Notes: generated from the letters alone by a model not told the origin. 64,000 nt of DNA from Microbulbifer variabilis ATCC 700307 (GCF_000380565.1 NZ_AQYJ01000028.1:434001-498000); one strand, 5' to 3'. Numbered from the stretch's first letter, positions 46,957 through 56,167 are shown. Translations and numbers: made by a program.

Positions 46957-48245
46957 TGGATCTCGCTCGTGAACTTCTCGGTAAAGGCGTCGGCGGACTC
47001 CTGGGTAAAACCAGAGAGGGTAAAGTGGCTCACCAGTGCACGGTTTTTCTGGTCCACACTGAGGCTCAGAAAGAAGATGTCATATAAATTGGGAAAATCT
47101 TTATAACGTCTTACGCAATAACTGGTACGCGCAATCAGTGGTTTTTTACTGCGGTCTGGTTTTGATACCGGGCCATTGCCAGTACGCGGTTGCGAAGTAA
47201 AGCCCTGGCGACAGTGGAAATTAGTTACGTCTTCTTCGCCAGCGCTGTTGCCAGGATAAAACGTGCTCATTTGTTGTTCATATTCTGCGTAAAAGCGTGC
47301 AGGCAGCAAGTTGTCGGCCTCCAGCCAGAAAAATTCATACTCCACTCTGCCGGTATTGAACTCGTCAGAAAGGAAAATAACATCTTGCCCAGTGCAGCCC
47401 TTGTCGATGCGCTTTATAGGGCTATCGTCATCATCCTGCGTATTGCCCCAGCACTTAATGGCCGGCACGATTTCCCCAACTACCTTTGCTTCACCAAGTG
47501 AACGGCGTTTCCAGTCGGCCTGCAGGATGGAGTTGATAATTCGCTGCTGGTTGTCGACAAGCTGCTGGTACGTCACAGCCTTTAAGTCCAGGGCTTCGTC
47601 GCGCTGATGGTAGTGCTCTACTAGCGAGGATAGCTTATCTACTGGTACCAGGAAGCTCACTTGATTTCCAGCAGTGGCGACATTAATACCTACCACTTGG
47701 CCTCGGGTATTGATTGCTGGGCCGCCACTCATTCCTGGGTTGATGGAACCGGCGAAGTGGATACGATCATAAAAACTGCCGCCGGCAATACCATTGTAGG
47801 TGCCTGGAATCAGTGTCATACCCAGATCCAAAGGGTTGCCGAGTGAAACAATGGTTTCACCCTTCTTGGGGGTGTCGGTGGCAAGTTGAAGATACTCCTT
47901 ACCTGGATTGTCCTGGCGCAGTAGGGCCAGATCGTTCACTACATCTATATCCAGCAACTCCAGTGTGCCTTTAGTGCCGTCAGTGGATAGATACTCCAGA
48001 GTGTATTTTTCAGGATCACTGACGGCCTGAGCGACTACATGGTAATTGGTGGCAAGTAACCCATCAGCTGAGATTTGGAACCCGGAACCGAGACCGGCTT
48101 TGGAGTTGGAGGATTTTTCGATCAGGCGAATCTGGTAGAGGCTGCCGCGGTAGTCGCTGTAAAGCTGCTCGTATCCCTGGGCCAGCACCATTGCAGAAAG
48201 GCAACAAAGTACCCAGGCCAGAAGGCATGCGGAAATTTTCGGCAT
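46947..48245 (-). CDS. secreted trypsin-like serine protease without PDZ
   Basis: A 432-residue protein with a signal peptide (ACLLAWVLCCLSAMVLAQ). The protease domain (about 35-215) holds the triad: His in LLATNYHVVAQ, Asp in DIDVVNDLALLRQ, Ser in NPGMSGGPAINTRGQVVGI. The remaining 210 residues are not a PDZ domain and contain several cysteines (IKCWGN, KGCTGQ, FHCRQG, SYCVRR); I do not recognise the module. It is the first gene of a three-gene unit with the FHA membrane protein and hisC. A periplasmic sensor or processing protease is likely. Confidence 0.87.
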   Translation of the reverse strand: MPKISACLLAWVLCCLSAMVLAQGYEQLYSDYRGSLYQIRLIEKSSNSKAGLGSGFQISADGLLATNYHVVAQAVSDPEKYTLEYLSTDGTKGTLELLDIDVVNDLALLRQDNPGKEYLQLATDTPKKGETIVSLGNPLDLGMTLIPGTYNGIAGGSFYDRIHFAGSINPGMSGGPAINTRGQVVGINVATAGNQVSFLVPVDKLSSLVEHYHQRDEALDLKAVTYQQLVDNQQRIINSILQADWKRRSLGEAKVVGEIVPAIKCWGNTQDDDDSPIKRIDKGCTGQDVIFLSDEFNTGRVEYEFFWLEADNLLPARFYAEYEQQMSTFYPGNSAGEEDVTNFHCRQGFTSQPRTGNGPVSKPDRSKKPLIARTSYCVRRYKDFPNLYDIFFLSLSVDQKNRALVSHFTLSGFTQESADAFTEKFTSEIQWH

Positions 48246-48369
48246 TTTTGTTTGATTAAATTATGGACAGAAATAGTGATACTACGGGATATAGGGTAGT
48301 GCAACAAGCGCGGCGCAACGGTAGTTACCGGCTGCGCCACTTTCATTCATTCCCTTAAATCAATTTCCT

Positions 48370-50151
48370 TTACAGGTAATCGGCAATTTTCGGTTGTGCT
48401 TCCACTACCTTCTGGTGGGATTGCATATAGAAGTGAGTAAAGAGTGCATCGGCCTCCTCCGGAGAGATAAAGCCGTCACTGAACCCTGGACTCACAGGGT
48501 CCAGATGAAGACGTGCGCAATTAATCACGTGGGCTGCGAGCTGTGCCATATTTTCATCCCCCACTGAAATACGGATGGTAGTTGGGAATATGCCTGCAGC
48601 TTCCATCGCTTCAGGAGAGAGCTCCGAATGAGAGGTAAGTGCAGGGCAGAGTACCATGGTATTGGTTTGCCCCAGGCTCACCATTTGCCCAAAGGCCGGT
48701 TCCAATGCATCAAAGAAGCTCTTGAAGGCCGCGGTGGGAATCTGTGCTGCCTCCATATCAATACTGAACAACGGTGTTGGGAACTCATAGCGCATTAATG
48801 ACTCGCGCATTTTTGAATTCGGGTGACTCTCTACCGCGTGGCTATTCACGCGGATTTTATTGTGGCTGGCAAAGAAATGGCTAAGGCTCAATGTATTGAT
48901 ACATTTGGTAAGCATACGCATTTCCAGGGTACGCATGCCGCAGTGCACTTCCCATGCCTTATCCGCATCCAGGAAAGCGCCTTTAATATAATATACATCC
49001 CAGAACATGCACTGGTCCCAGTTGAGCCCTTTGGCACTGTCCCCCTTGGGAATAAACATGCGGTGATTTTCCCCAATAACCACGCCAGCTGTTGCAGCGC
49101 CGGTGCCGCCAATATCCTTGGTATAGGAGTGCACAACAAAATCCGGGCGCTCCTCACGGTCCTCCCGGCGTAATGGTTGATACAGAAAGGGGGTGGCCAA
49201 GGTGGCATCCAGGCTTACGAGGATATTTTCCCGATGTGCCATCTTACAGATACCCGGTACATCCAACATGATACCGTGTGGATTACAGGGTGATTCGATA
49301 TAGGTGTGGATCTTCGCCCCCCTAGCAAGATTATCGGCATAATTCTGCTGGGTCTCATTTAAAAGCTTTTTAAAATCCTCTCCGCTAGTGCCATCAAACC
49401 AAACCAGCTGGATTGCTAGCTTGTCTTTTCGAGCGTAAAAATCTTGAAGCAGCTGGTGTACGCCGCCGTAGATATTACGCGAGACAATCAATATATCGTC
49501 GCGGCGCAGCTGGTTGGAAAGCAGTGCATCAATGGCTGCCATGCCAGAGTTAAAGTTCCAGGCCATATATTCGTTTGCTGCAGGACCGCACTCTAGGTCC
49601 ACAATGGCATTGGCGAGGGAGATAGAAGTCGGGTTGAGCAGGCGTGAGTAAATGTCGTGGCTGGGTTCGCGGCCGCGAAAGGCGTCATCTACCCACTCGG
49701 TACAGGCATAGATGTAGGTGGCAGTGCGTGCGATCACCGGGGTTGCGGAAAAAATCGCTGGAATATTGTCGAATAGTGGATAACCACCACGTGTGGTGAT
49801 ATTGAAATCGTCTCCCTGCAGACTTTGAAAGCTAGCCCGCAATGGGTTTTGTAGAGTATCCAGCAGTTTTGCCAGTTGGAAACTCATAAAGCGCTTGGCA
49901 TTGAAATAAGCAATTTTATCTGAGCGATCCAAGCGCTGCAGGGTGTCTGTAACCTGGCTCCACAGTTGGTTCAGATTGCCCTGGGCCTGATATAGCAGTG
50001 CTGCAGTTTGCTCCAGTAATTGGCCGTGCTCTGAGTCTGAATCGATGCAGAAATGCTGCAATTGTTCACGCGCCAACTCCTCAATATTTGTGGCTTCAGT
50101 ACTGTTGCGGCGGGGAGAGAGAATTTTTACATCTTCGAGATTCGCTTCCAT
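48370..50151 (-). CDS. PLP-dependent enzyme, Cys/Met-metabolism fold, with a long N-terminal extension
   Basis: A 593-residue protein, much longer than the usual 390-430 residues of this fold. The first 130 or so residues are helical and unrecognised (LAREQLQHFCIDSDSEHGQLLEQ to LAKLLDTLQ). The PLP core includes AWNFNSGMAAIDALLSNQL, SRNIYGGVHQLLQDFY, YIESPCNPHGIMLDVPGICKMAH, LVSLDATLATPFLYQP and the cofactor lysine in VVHSYTKDIGGTGAATAG. It may be a C-S lyase or gamma-elimination enzyme; the substrate is unknown. It is transcribed alone, divergent from the candidate RNA at 50322. Confidence 0.8.
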   Translation of the reverse strand: MEANLEDVKILSPRRNSTEATNIEELAREQLQHFCIDSDSEHGQLLEQTAALLYQAQGNLNQLWSQVTDTLQRLDRSDKIAYFNAKRFMSFQLAKLLDTLQNPLRASFQSLQGDDFNITTRGGYPLFDNIPAIFSATPVIARTATYIYACTEWVDDAFRGREPSHDIYSRLLNPTSISLANAIVDLECGPAANEYMAWNFNSGMAAIDALLSNQLRRDDILIVSRNIYGGVHQLLQDFYARKDKLAIQLVWFDGTSGEDFKKLLNETQQNYADNLARGAKIHTYIESPCNPHGIMLDVPGICKMAHRENILVSLDATLATPFLYQPLRREDREERPDFVVHSYTKDIGGTGAATAGVVIGENHRMFIPKGDSAKGLNWDQCMFWDVYYIKGAFLDADKAWEVHCGMRTLEMRMLTKCINTLSLSHFFASHNKIRVNSHAVESHPNSKMRESLMRYEFPTPLFSIDMEAAQIPTAAFKSFFDALEPAFGQMVSLGQTNTMVLCPALTSHSELSPEAMEAAGIFPTTIRISVGDENMAQLAAHVINCARLHLDPVSPGFSDGFISPEEADALFTHFYMQSHQKVVEAQPKIADYL

Positions 50152-50321
50152 CGTATCCTCACTAAGCGATGCTTTTTGTTATATCGCGACTCTAACAGCC
50201 TATGCCGACGTATAAAACATTTGGCGCGTAATTTTCTGTAATTGGGCGTGATAGACCTGTAATTCTCAATTCCGTAAAGTAGGTTCCAGTTGAGGGGGGC
50301 GGGAGATTGTTAAGCAGTTCC
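50152..50321. other. 170-base divergent promoter region
   Basis: It carries promoters for the PLP gene (minus) and probably the candidate RNA (plus). No GacA box was found. Confidence 0.35.
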
Positions 50322-50583
50322 CCTGCCATGGATCGGCAGCCCCCGCAACATAACTTCGGATGGATTTGGTTTTCTCACGTTTTCGCAAGCGTGGGATTAA
50401 AAGGATTCAGCGCAAGCTGAACGGTCGAGCTGGAACCGACAGGTGCAGAGTCTTAGTCGGAACTTTTGGATGAGCTTGCCCGGGGCACGGATGCCAAATT
50501 TTGCTCTTGATAGTGTTGTTGTAACCGTCGATGGTTGGGACCATCATTCCGGGCCGGTAGTATCAGTACTGCCGGCTTTTTTT
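50322..50583 (+). ncRNA. candidate GGA-hairpin small RNA (CsrB-like), second copy
   Basis: About 260 bases without a credible ORF, closed by a strong terminator. GGA is enriched, at about ten copies. Several lie in hairpin loops: CTGCC/GGCAG with loop ATGGATC (50323-50339), GGCA/TGCC with loop CGGA (50484-50495), and GATGG/CCATC with loop TTGGGA (50530-50545). A GCAA-loop hairpin TTCAGC/GCTGAA is at 50406-50421. This is the architecture of CsrA-sequestering RNAs. Unlike the RNA at 41557 there is no GacA box, and the 5' end is unknown. It could also be a long leader of the gene at 50688. Confidence 0.5.
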
Positions 50584-50584
50584 T
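50553..50584 (+). terminator. terminator of the candidate RNA
   Basis: A ten-pair stem (one G-T pair), GCCGGTAGTA with TACTGCCGGC, is followed by eight T. No coding gene precedes it on this strand. Confidence 0.86.
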
Positions 50585-50687
50585 AAACCGGTACCGGTTA
50601 TGATTGCGCAGTCACAGACGTAGTTTACATGAGATAAAACGTCTTTTGGTTACACCAAATAACAAATTCTTACGAGAGGGATGAATA

Positions 50688-51188
50688 ATGGTCGCTTGTG
50701 CCGACTTACCCGTACTGGAGTGCGAGGTACCTAAAGAAGGGTTAAAGCTGGATCTGGTTTTACGGCCCAGAGAGCAGAAGGATGGCGAGCCTCAGTATTG
50801 GCCTCTTTACAATGCAGCTAACCCGGAAGAACACTTTGGGAATATGCGCTTTAAAATTTATAAAGGTGGAGTGCTTACCCTGAAAGTTTCCCTGGATTTG
50901 TCAGAAGTTCCAGGTCGAGAGTTGGAGTTTGTTCGTTACCAGCAAAACCATAAACTTGATGGAATTATCGCGCTGAGTCCTGATTTTCGCCATCAATTTC
51001 GCGCGCGAGCCAAAGAAGTAGATGGAGATTACACTAAGCTGGTGATAAAAATTAAAGATAAGGATCGTATTCCAGATCGGTTTAATTTTTTGTGGATGTG
51101 TGTTGATCCTGAAACGGGAATGCATTTTGTTTCCGGTGATCCGGAAGCGGGTATTGACCCCGTTCCGGCTTCGGGTACTGGCAAATAG
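50688..51188 (+). CDS. hypothetical protein, 166 aa
   Basis: Not recognised. The protein is soluble and mixed alpha/beta, with FRIYKGGVLTLKV-like strands (FKIYKGGVLTLKVSLDL) and a conserved-looking LWMCVDPETGMHFVSGDPEAG. There is no signal peptide or membrane segment. It has a good ribosome binding site (GAGAGGG) and normal codon use, and follows the candidate RNA's terminator. Its last 107 bases overlap the 3' end of the convergent kinase gene. Proximity to the kinase hints at a link, no more. Confidence 0.7.
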   Translation: MVACADLPVLECEVPKEGLKLDLVLRPREQKDGEPQYWPLYNAANPEEHFGNMRFKIYKGGVLTLKVSLDLSEVPGRELEFVRYQQNHKLDGIIALSPDFRHQFRARAKEVDGDYTKLVIKIKDKDRIPDRFNFLWMCVDPETGMHFVSGDPEAGIDPVPASGTGK

Positions 51189-53727
51189 AGTTAAGAGAGG
51201 CTTCTATTGCTATGGGTTGAGCGCAGAGTTGTTGAAATTCAGGTAGGATGAACCACACTGCGCTCATCCCTTGTGCTAACAGCTGTTCTATATGGTAACC
51301 GGCAGAGCGCCACTCTTGAGCAATGGCATATACTTGGGCTGCAGAATATTTTACGTAGGTATCATCTGGAGCTTTTTGGAGGAGCTCTTTTATCATGCTT
51401 ATAGAAAGGGAAACCTGCCCTAGATTCGCTAAAGCAACAGCTCTATATCTTTGAGAGCGAAAATCAGATTTGCCTTCTGTAGTTTGAAGGAGCCTATTCA
51501 AGAACTTTTCTGCGTTTTTATGGTCAGAAAGCATAGCGTATGCCTCTGCGACCTGACTGATCATTTGAATATTGCTTGGCGAACTCTCCAGGATATCTAG
51601 GTAAATTTTCAAGGCCTCTCTGTAATTACCTTGAAGAAAAAATATAGTCCCAAGATTAGATTTTGTACGCCAGCTTCTATGAGCTTCTGGAACCATTTGT
51701 ATGGCAGCTTGTGCCGTATCAAGGTTGCCATTTTCTAGTTCTATAACTCCCAGTAAGGCATAAGCAGGCCAGTATTGAGGGTTGCTCTCAAATAGTTTAT
51801 TTAATACTTCTTTTGGGGAGCTGTAGTCACCGCTGGCTACTTGGGTGATTGCAACTAAGTATAGGTGATTTGCTGAAGGTGATAATGCTACGGCCTTTTG
51901 AGCATAAATTAGCCCTTCAGAGTAGCTGCCATTACTAAAATGAAATCGCGAACTTTCGGCAAATAGGTGGGCGGAAGGGTAGCCTCTTTTCTCGAGTTTC
52001 TTAAGTATTGTTTCAAAGCCTTTTTTGTCTGCATCAATAGACCTAATCTTTAGCTGAGCCTCAAGTAGAGTAATTTCATCTGCCCCGGAAATATCAGCAC
52101 TAGAGAGAATTCCCATAGTGGATGTTAGCAGCTTGTTATTGTTTGTTATGATAAATATCCTTGCTGCGAAATCAGCATAGAGCTTATAAAGGTTCACATT
52201 TCTGGGGTATTTGCCAATTAATTCTTCCAGGTGATCGAGATCTTCTTCGGTTAGGGGGGTATCATTTTTATTTAATTTTGCTAGCAGGGTTAGATACAAG
52301 TTGTAATCACTTGACTCCATTTTAACCTTACCACTAACTTGCTTTTGATAACCACTTGGAAAAAGTGCTAAAGAGCTGTTGCTAATAGTATATTGAGACT
52401 CCTGGCGGTGCTCGCTGAGGAATAAAAAAGAGGCCTGTTCTTTTACTTGGTTATTTTCAGGATTGATTCTTTGTAATTCAATGTTGCAGCGCTGCTGCAT
52501 ACAATCGAGATGGGCGAATAAGACATCGGTGACGCCTTTTTCGTGTAGTTTTTTTAGTTGCTGCTCCTGAGAGCTGTTCTCATCGGGAGTGAAATTTACC
52601 AAAGCGCTGGATTCAAGACCACCTGGAGTGCTCGTTAACGCCTGGCGAACCATAGCTCTTACCAGAGTGGATGCGTTATCACCACCTGAAATTTCACCAC
52701 TGATCTCTATTGGTAATACTGCAATATATTGCGGTGTCAGCTGCGTAAGTGAGCGCCAGCCCCAAACTCCCCCGGCGAAGAGTAAGGCTAGTCCGGCAAT
52801 AAGGGTAGAAATACGTTTATATTTCTTTCTAGGTTTTATTAATAATTGCGTGACCGTATCAGAATACTGATGAGTGTCAGCGTCAATTCCAAATTTGCGA
52901 ATTATTTCCAGGGCCTCATACACCTGTAGAGCTGAGTCTGGCCGTTGCTCCGGATGTTTCCCTAATAGTCTATCTAAAAGAGCACCAAGGGGCTTTGGAA
53001 TATCTGGCCAGGATTTTTGGGGTGGGATATGAGGTTTATTGATGATTTGCTGGGCAAAAGCCAGTGCACTTATATCCTTTCTTTCGAAAGGTTTACAACC
53101 ACAGAGAAGCTCATAGGCGATACAGCCAAGGCTGAATAGGTCGCTACGCGCATCCAGGGGAGTTCCTTGTAATTGCTCAGGGGACATAGCTTGTACGCTG
53201 CCAGCTATGTGGTCCTCCCTGGTAAGCTGTTGATCGCAGTCCAGTGCTTTGGCAATACCAAAATCGGTTATTTTCGCAACACCATCTACAGTAACAAGGA
53301 TATTCTCTGGTTTAAGATCTCGGTGGATAATACCGAGGCAGTGTGCTTTGCCAAGGCCTAAAGATACTTGCATCAGCAAGTCGAGCTTCTCTGGCAGTGT
53401 GGATGTTTGTTCGCGTATCCATTCCTTGAGGGTCACGCCTTCAACTAGCTCCATTACCAAGGCTATTTTGTGCTCCTCCTCTATCACATCATATAAACGT
53501 ACGATATTGGGATGGTTTAGCCTGGCTAAGAGTTGTGCCTCACTACGAAAACGAGCTTCTGCTGAGTTGCCAGTCATATCTGAGCGTAACTGCTTAATCG
53601 CAACCTTGCGCCCCAGCTTGATATCCTCTGCGAGGTAAACAACTCCCATACCCCCAGCTCCCAGAGTGCGCTCAACCCTGTAACGGCCTTGGTATTCCTC
53701 AGTTTTCTCCAGCGCAACTACGTCCAT
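51082..53727 (-). CDS. membrane Ser/Thr protein kinase with C-terminal TPR repeats
   Basis: An 881-residue PknB-type kinase. Residues 15-275 form the kinase domain: glycine loop LGAGGMGVVY (residues 22-31), lysine in KVAIKQL, catalytic IIHRDLKPENILV, and DFG in KITDFGIAKAL, with SPEQLQGTPLDARSD. A single membrane segment follows (ISTLIAGLALLFAGGVWGW). The outer part holds several TPR-like repeats (for example YWPAYALLGVIELENGNLDTAQ and SNLGTIFFLQGNYREALKIYLDI). It probably senses something outside and phosphorylates FHA partners; two FHA proteins lie nearby. Confidence 0.92.
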   Translation of the reverse strand: MDVVALEKTEEYQGRYRVERTLGAGGMGVVYLAEDIKLGRKVAIKQLRSDMTGNSAEARFRSEAQLLARLNHPNIVRLYDVIEEEHKIALVMELVEGVTLKEWIREQTSTLPEKLDLLMQVSLGLGKAHCLGIIHRDLKPENILVTVDGVAKITDFGIAKALDCDQQLTREDHIAGSVQAMSPEQLQGTPLDARSDLFSLGCIAYELLCGCKPFERKDISALAFAQQIINKPHIPPQKSWPDIPKPLGALLDRLLGKHPEQRPDSALQVYEALEIIRKFGIDADTHQYSDTVTQLLIKPRKKYKRISTLIAGLALLFAGGVWGWRSLTQLTPQYIAVLPIEISGEISGGDNASTLVRAMVRQALTSTPGGLESSALVNFTPDENSSQEQQLKKLHEKGVTDVLFAHLDCMQQRCNIELQRINPENNQVKEQASFLFLSEHRQESQYTISNSSLALFPSGYQKQVSGKVKMESSDYNLYLTLLAKLNKNDTPLTEEDLDHLEELIGKYPRNVNLYKLYADFAARIFIITNNNKLLTSTMGILSSADISGADEITLLEAQLKIRSIDADKKGFETILKKLEKRGYPSAHLFAESSRFHFSNGSYSEGLIYAQKAVALSPSANHLYLVAITQVASGDYSSPKEVLNKLFESNPQYWPAYALLGVIELENGNLDTAQAAIQMVPEAHRSWRTKSNLGTIFFLQGNYREALKIYLDILESSPSNIQMISQVAEAYAMLSDHKNAEKFLNRLLQTTEGKSDFRSQRYRAVALANLGQVSLSISMIKELLQKAPDDTYVKYSAAQVYAIAQEWRSAGYHIEQLLAQGMSAVWFILPEFQQLCAQPIAIEASLNSICQYPKPERGQYPLPDHRKQNAFPFQDQHTSTKN

Positions 53728-54350
53728 TGTATTTTGATCTTCTCGGATGGATAGGCCATTCTACCTGATAGTACATTTTCGTGAAGCTATCTGTCTCCTT
53801 TCTGAAGGAAATGGTTCACGTTATTCCATATTTTTTGGCTTGATCAGCTCTATTAGAGAGACTCTATTATGCTTGTAGTACAATTAATATTGGTACTTGA
53901 CGAGTCAATGCTGGCTTAATTTTAAACAGTTCTGATTCGAGTATTGTAAGCTAGGTACAATGCTGTGCTGTATATACAGCTAGAGAGGAGTTGCTCCTGG
54001 TTTCTGGAAGGCATTATATGGCCTTCCAGTCCCAATGTGCCTGAAGCTTCCTACCAATGGCCCTTGGGTGCTATTTGTACTCAGAGGTTACTGATCTTCG
54101 CTCAACTATGTTTATTAATGGAATCTGTTGAGTTGAGTATCATGTATGCCTACCGTTGCTTTGCGTAGCAAACAATTTATTCCCCCGGTGCTGAAGAGTG
54201 CCTTTACCATATAAGATGGTCACCCAGAGGGGGTAGTAGCTCCTGTAATGTAAGCCTTGTCTGTATCTTGGTGATTCAGTTCTACCATTCTGGTAACTAA
54301 ATTAATAGTAAAGTGGTCCTTAACTTAACAAACCCTGGCTCCCTCAAAAT
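53728..54350. other. 623-base region between the kinase and the FHA regulator genes
   Basis: It contains two palindromes: GCTGTATATACAGC (53968-53981), operator-like, and CTGGAAGGC/GCCTTCCAG (54004-54029) with an eight-base loop. A 67-codon frame inside has no ribosome binding site and is not credible. No gene supported. Confidence 0.45.
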
Positions 54351-55325
54351 TTAAGCTTCTCCTAGCTCTGCTTTTGCCTCCAGCTGGGTACCCTTATATA
54401 TCTCAAACTGGTGGCAGCCAATACGGATCTCCCAAGAGCGGCGTTCAACCAGGTTTGAAGTATCAACTGCGTCCGGCAGGGATTCGGAAATCTGTTTGCG
54501 TGCACGGAAGATCTGGGTGTTTAGATGATTGACAGTAATACCCAGCTCGTGGGTAGCTACTTGGATCGAGACCCAGCCCTGCGAATCCATATCTAGGCCG
54601 TTTTGCATGTCCCTGAAGCGTGCTCGGGCAAGGTATAACAGCAGATAATTGTGGATCCGTGCAGGCAGGGATTGCTTCATTCCCTCTCGCTGCAGCTGTA
54701 GCTGAACATGCTCTTCGTGAGAGCTGACTGAGAAGCGCAGGCCGAAGTCGGTGATCGACAGCTGTTGTAGGGATAGCTCCTTGGTGGCGCCTTGATTATC
54801 TGCCAGAAATAACTGCCAGCTGTTAAGGCCGCAGTCGATGCGGTCGCCATGGTTCACTAGCTTCTTGTTGCCGACTTCAGCGGAATTGCCAGTGAACTCA
54901 TATTGCCACTGCGCAGTTACGGGACTGAAGTGTAAGCTTGCCAATGGTTCACTCTCATCAGGGAGCAAGTGGTATTGCTCAAGAGGTTGTGCTTCCCCGG
55001 TTTGCAGGTCAATGAGTAGATTCTCTGGCGCATCAAGATTCTCGATAATCCAGGCTGGGTTGTCAGCCCGGCCGAAACAAATCTTGTCACCTGTCTGTAG
55101 TGGATAGCTCTTGGCGGGAACCAGTTGTTGGCCGTTGAGCCAGGTTCCGTTGCGGCTGAGATCACGAATATTCCAATGGGTGCCGGTCCATTGGATTGCC
55201 GAGTGAATACCGGAAATCTCAGCACTGGTGATACGGGTGTCCACTGCGCCCTGGCGGCGACCAATAGTGTGGTGGGCCATTAAATATACTGGTTGTTCCC
55301 TATCTGGGTGCTGTAGGCAAGCCAT
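54351..55325 (-). CDS. FHA-domain protein with a possible C-terminal DNA-binding region
   Basis: A 324-residue cytoplasmic protein. The N-terminal FHA domain shows HTIGRRQGAVDTRITSAEISGIHSAIQW and IRDLSRNGTWLNGQQL. A second, weaker FHA-like segment lies near residues 145-185 (FTGNSAEVGNKKLVNHGDRIDCG). The C-terminal 110 residues (LPARIHNYLLLYLARARFRD, then SIQVATHELGITVNHLNTQIFRARKQISE) look like a winged-helix domain as in FHA-HTH regulators. It may link kinase activity to transcription. An inverted repeat upstream (55406-55423) could be its own operator. Confidence 0.83.
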   Translation of the reverse strand: MACLQHPDREQPVYLMAHHTIGRRQGAVDTRITSAEISGIHSAIQWTGTHWNIRDLSRNGTWLNGQQLVPAKSYPLQTGDKICFGRADNPAWIIENLDAPENLLIDLQTGEAQPLEQYHLLPDESEPLASLHFSPVTAQWQYEFTGNSAEVGNKKLVNHGDRIDCGLNSWQLFLADNQGATKELSLQQLSITDFGLRFSVSSHEEHVQLQLQREGMKQSLPARIHNYLLLYLARARFRDMQNGLDMDSQGWVSIQVATHELGITVNHLNTQIFRARKQISESLPDAVDTSNLVERRSWEIRIGCHQFEIYKGTQLEAKAELGEA

Positions 55326-56167
55326 TTTTTTGTCCTTTTTACCCTGGCAAGAATGCTCAAACTTCTTGCGAATCTGGCTCCAGCAGGCTTAAAACATGGT
55401 AAGCACTTACTCAAGTGAGTAAGAGAAAACCTGAGGTAATGAGGTTTATCTCTTTAAGCGCCAGCTAGAAAGCTGCAGTAAACCAAGTTGATTGCCGCTA
55501 CCGCCACGGATATTGGCAGTGTGATGGGCAGCTTATCCGGTGCTAAAATCCTGCTCTAAGTGAGTGGTCACTCTGAGGTTGAAGTTGCTCTGTATAATCG
55601 TTCCATTTATACCGATCTAAGGAACGATTGCAATGATTGATACTAATTGCCGCTATTTTCGCTGAAAAGTTGTTCTGACGTCAAAAGCGCCGTAATCATT
55701 TGTGCTTGCTCAGTGTGGACTGGTTTGAATTTCTACTGCTATTTGCAGCTTGGGGGAGGCTGAAATCGAATAAAAATTTGCACTTCTTTCTCTTATCAGG
55801 GCTACCAGCTAAGCTCTCGAAGCCACAGGCCATCTTTATCTGAGCAGCACTTGTACAAACTTACTACAGTAAAATCCAAGCTATAACTGGTACTAACCTA
55901 ATAGAATCACAGCGAATCAAGAATGCCAACTTAGCGGCAATTCCTGCCACCCTGCCTAATAAGTACGCAATTTCAAATTTGAATCGACCGGTTAGGTGCT
56001 ACTTGGGACTAGATTACAGTTGTCACAATGCTAATTTTTTGCACTGGTAAATAGCTCGTGATGGATATTTAAATTGATGGGCTGAAAAGATAAGTGAGAT
56101 TGGTGATAACAAAGCCAGGGCTTATGGAGCCCTGGCTTTGTATGTATTTGGGCGATTGTGTCTGGAC
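55326..56167. other. 842-base region without recognisable genes
   Basis: Upstream of the FHA regulator, CTTACTCA/TGAGTAAG (55406-55423) forms a tight operator-like palindrome. Further on AATCGTTCC (55595-55603) / GGAACGATT (55620-55628) is a 9-bp inverted repeat with a 16-base loop. The rest shows nothing I can assign. Confidence 0.45.
56110..56140 (-). terminator. hairpin after the yceI gene
   Basis: The perfect 12-bp stem CAAAGCCAGGGC / GCCCTGGCTTTG has a seven-base loop. Only a short T stretch follows on the minus strand. Confidence 0.65.

Noticed and set aside
53965..54168. 67-codon ORF in the region upstream of the kinase
   Set aside because: No ribosome binding site and it crosses two palindromes; not credible coding.
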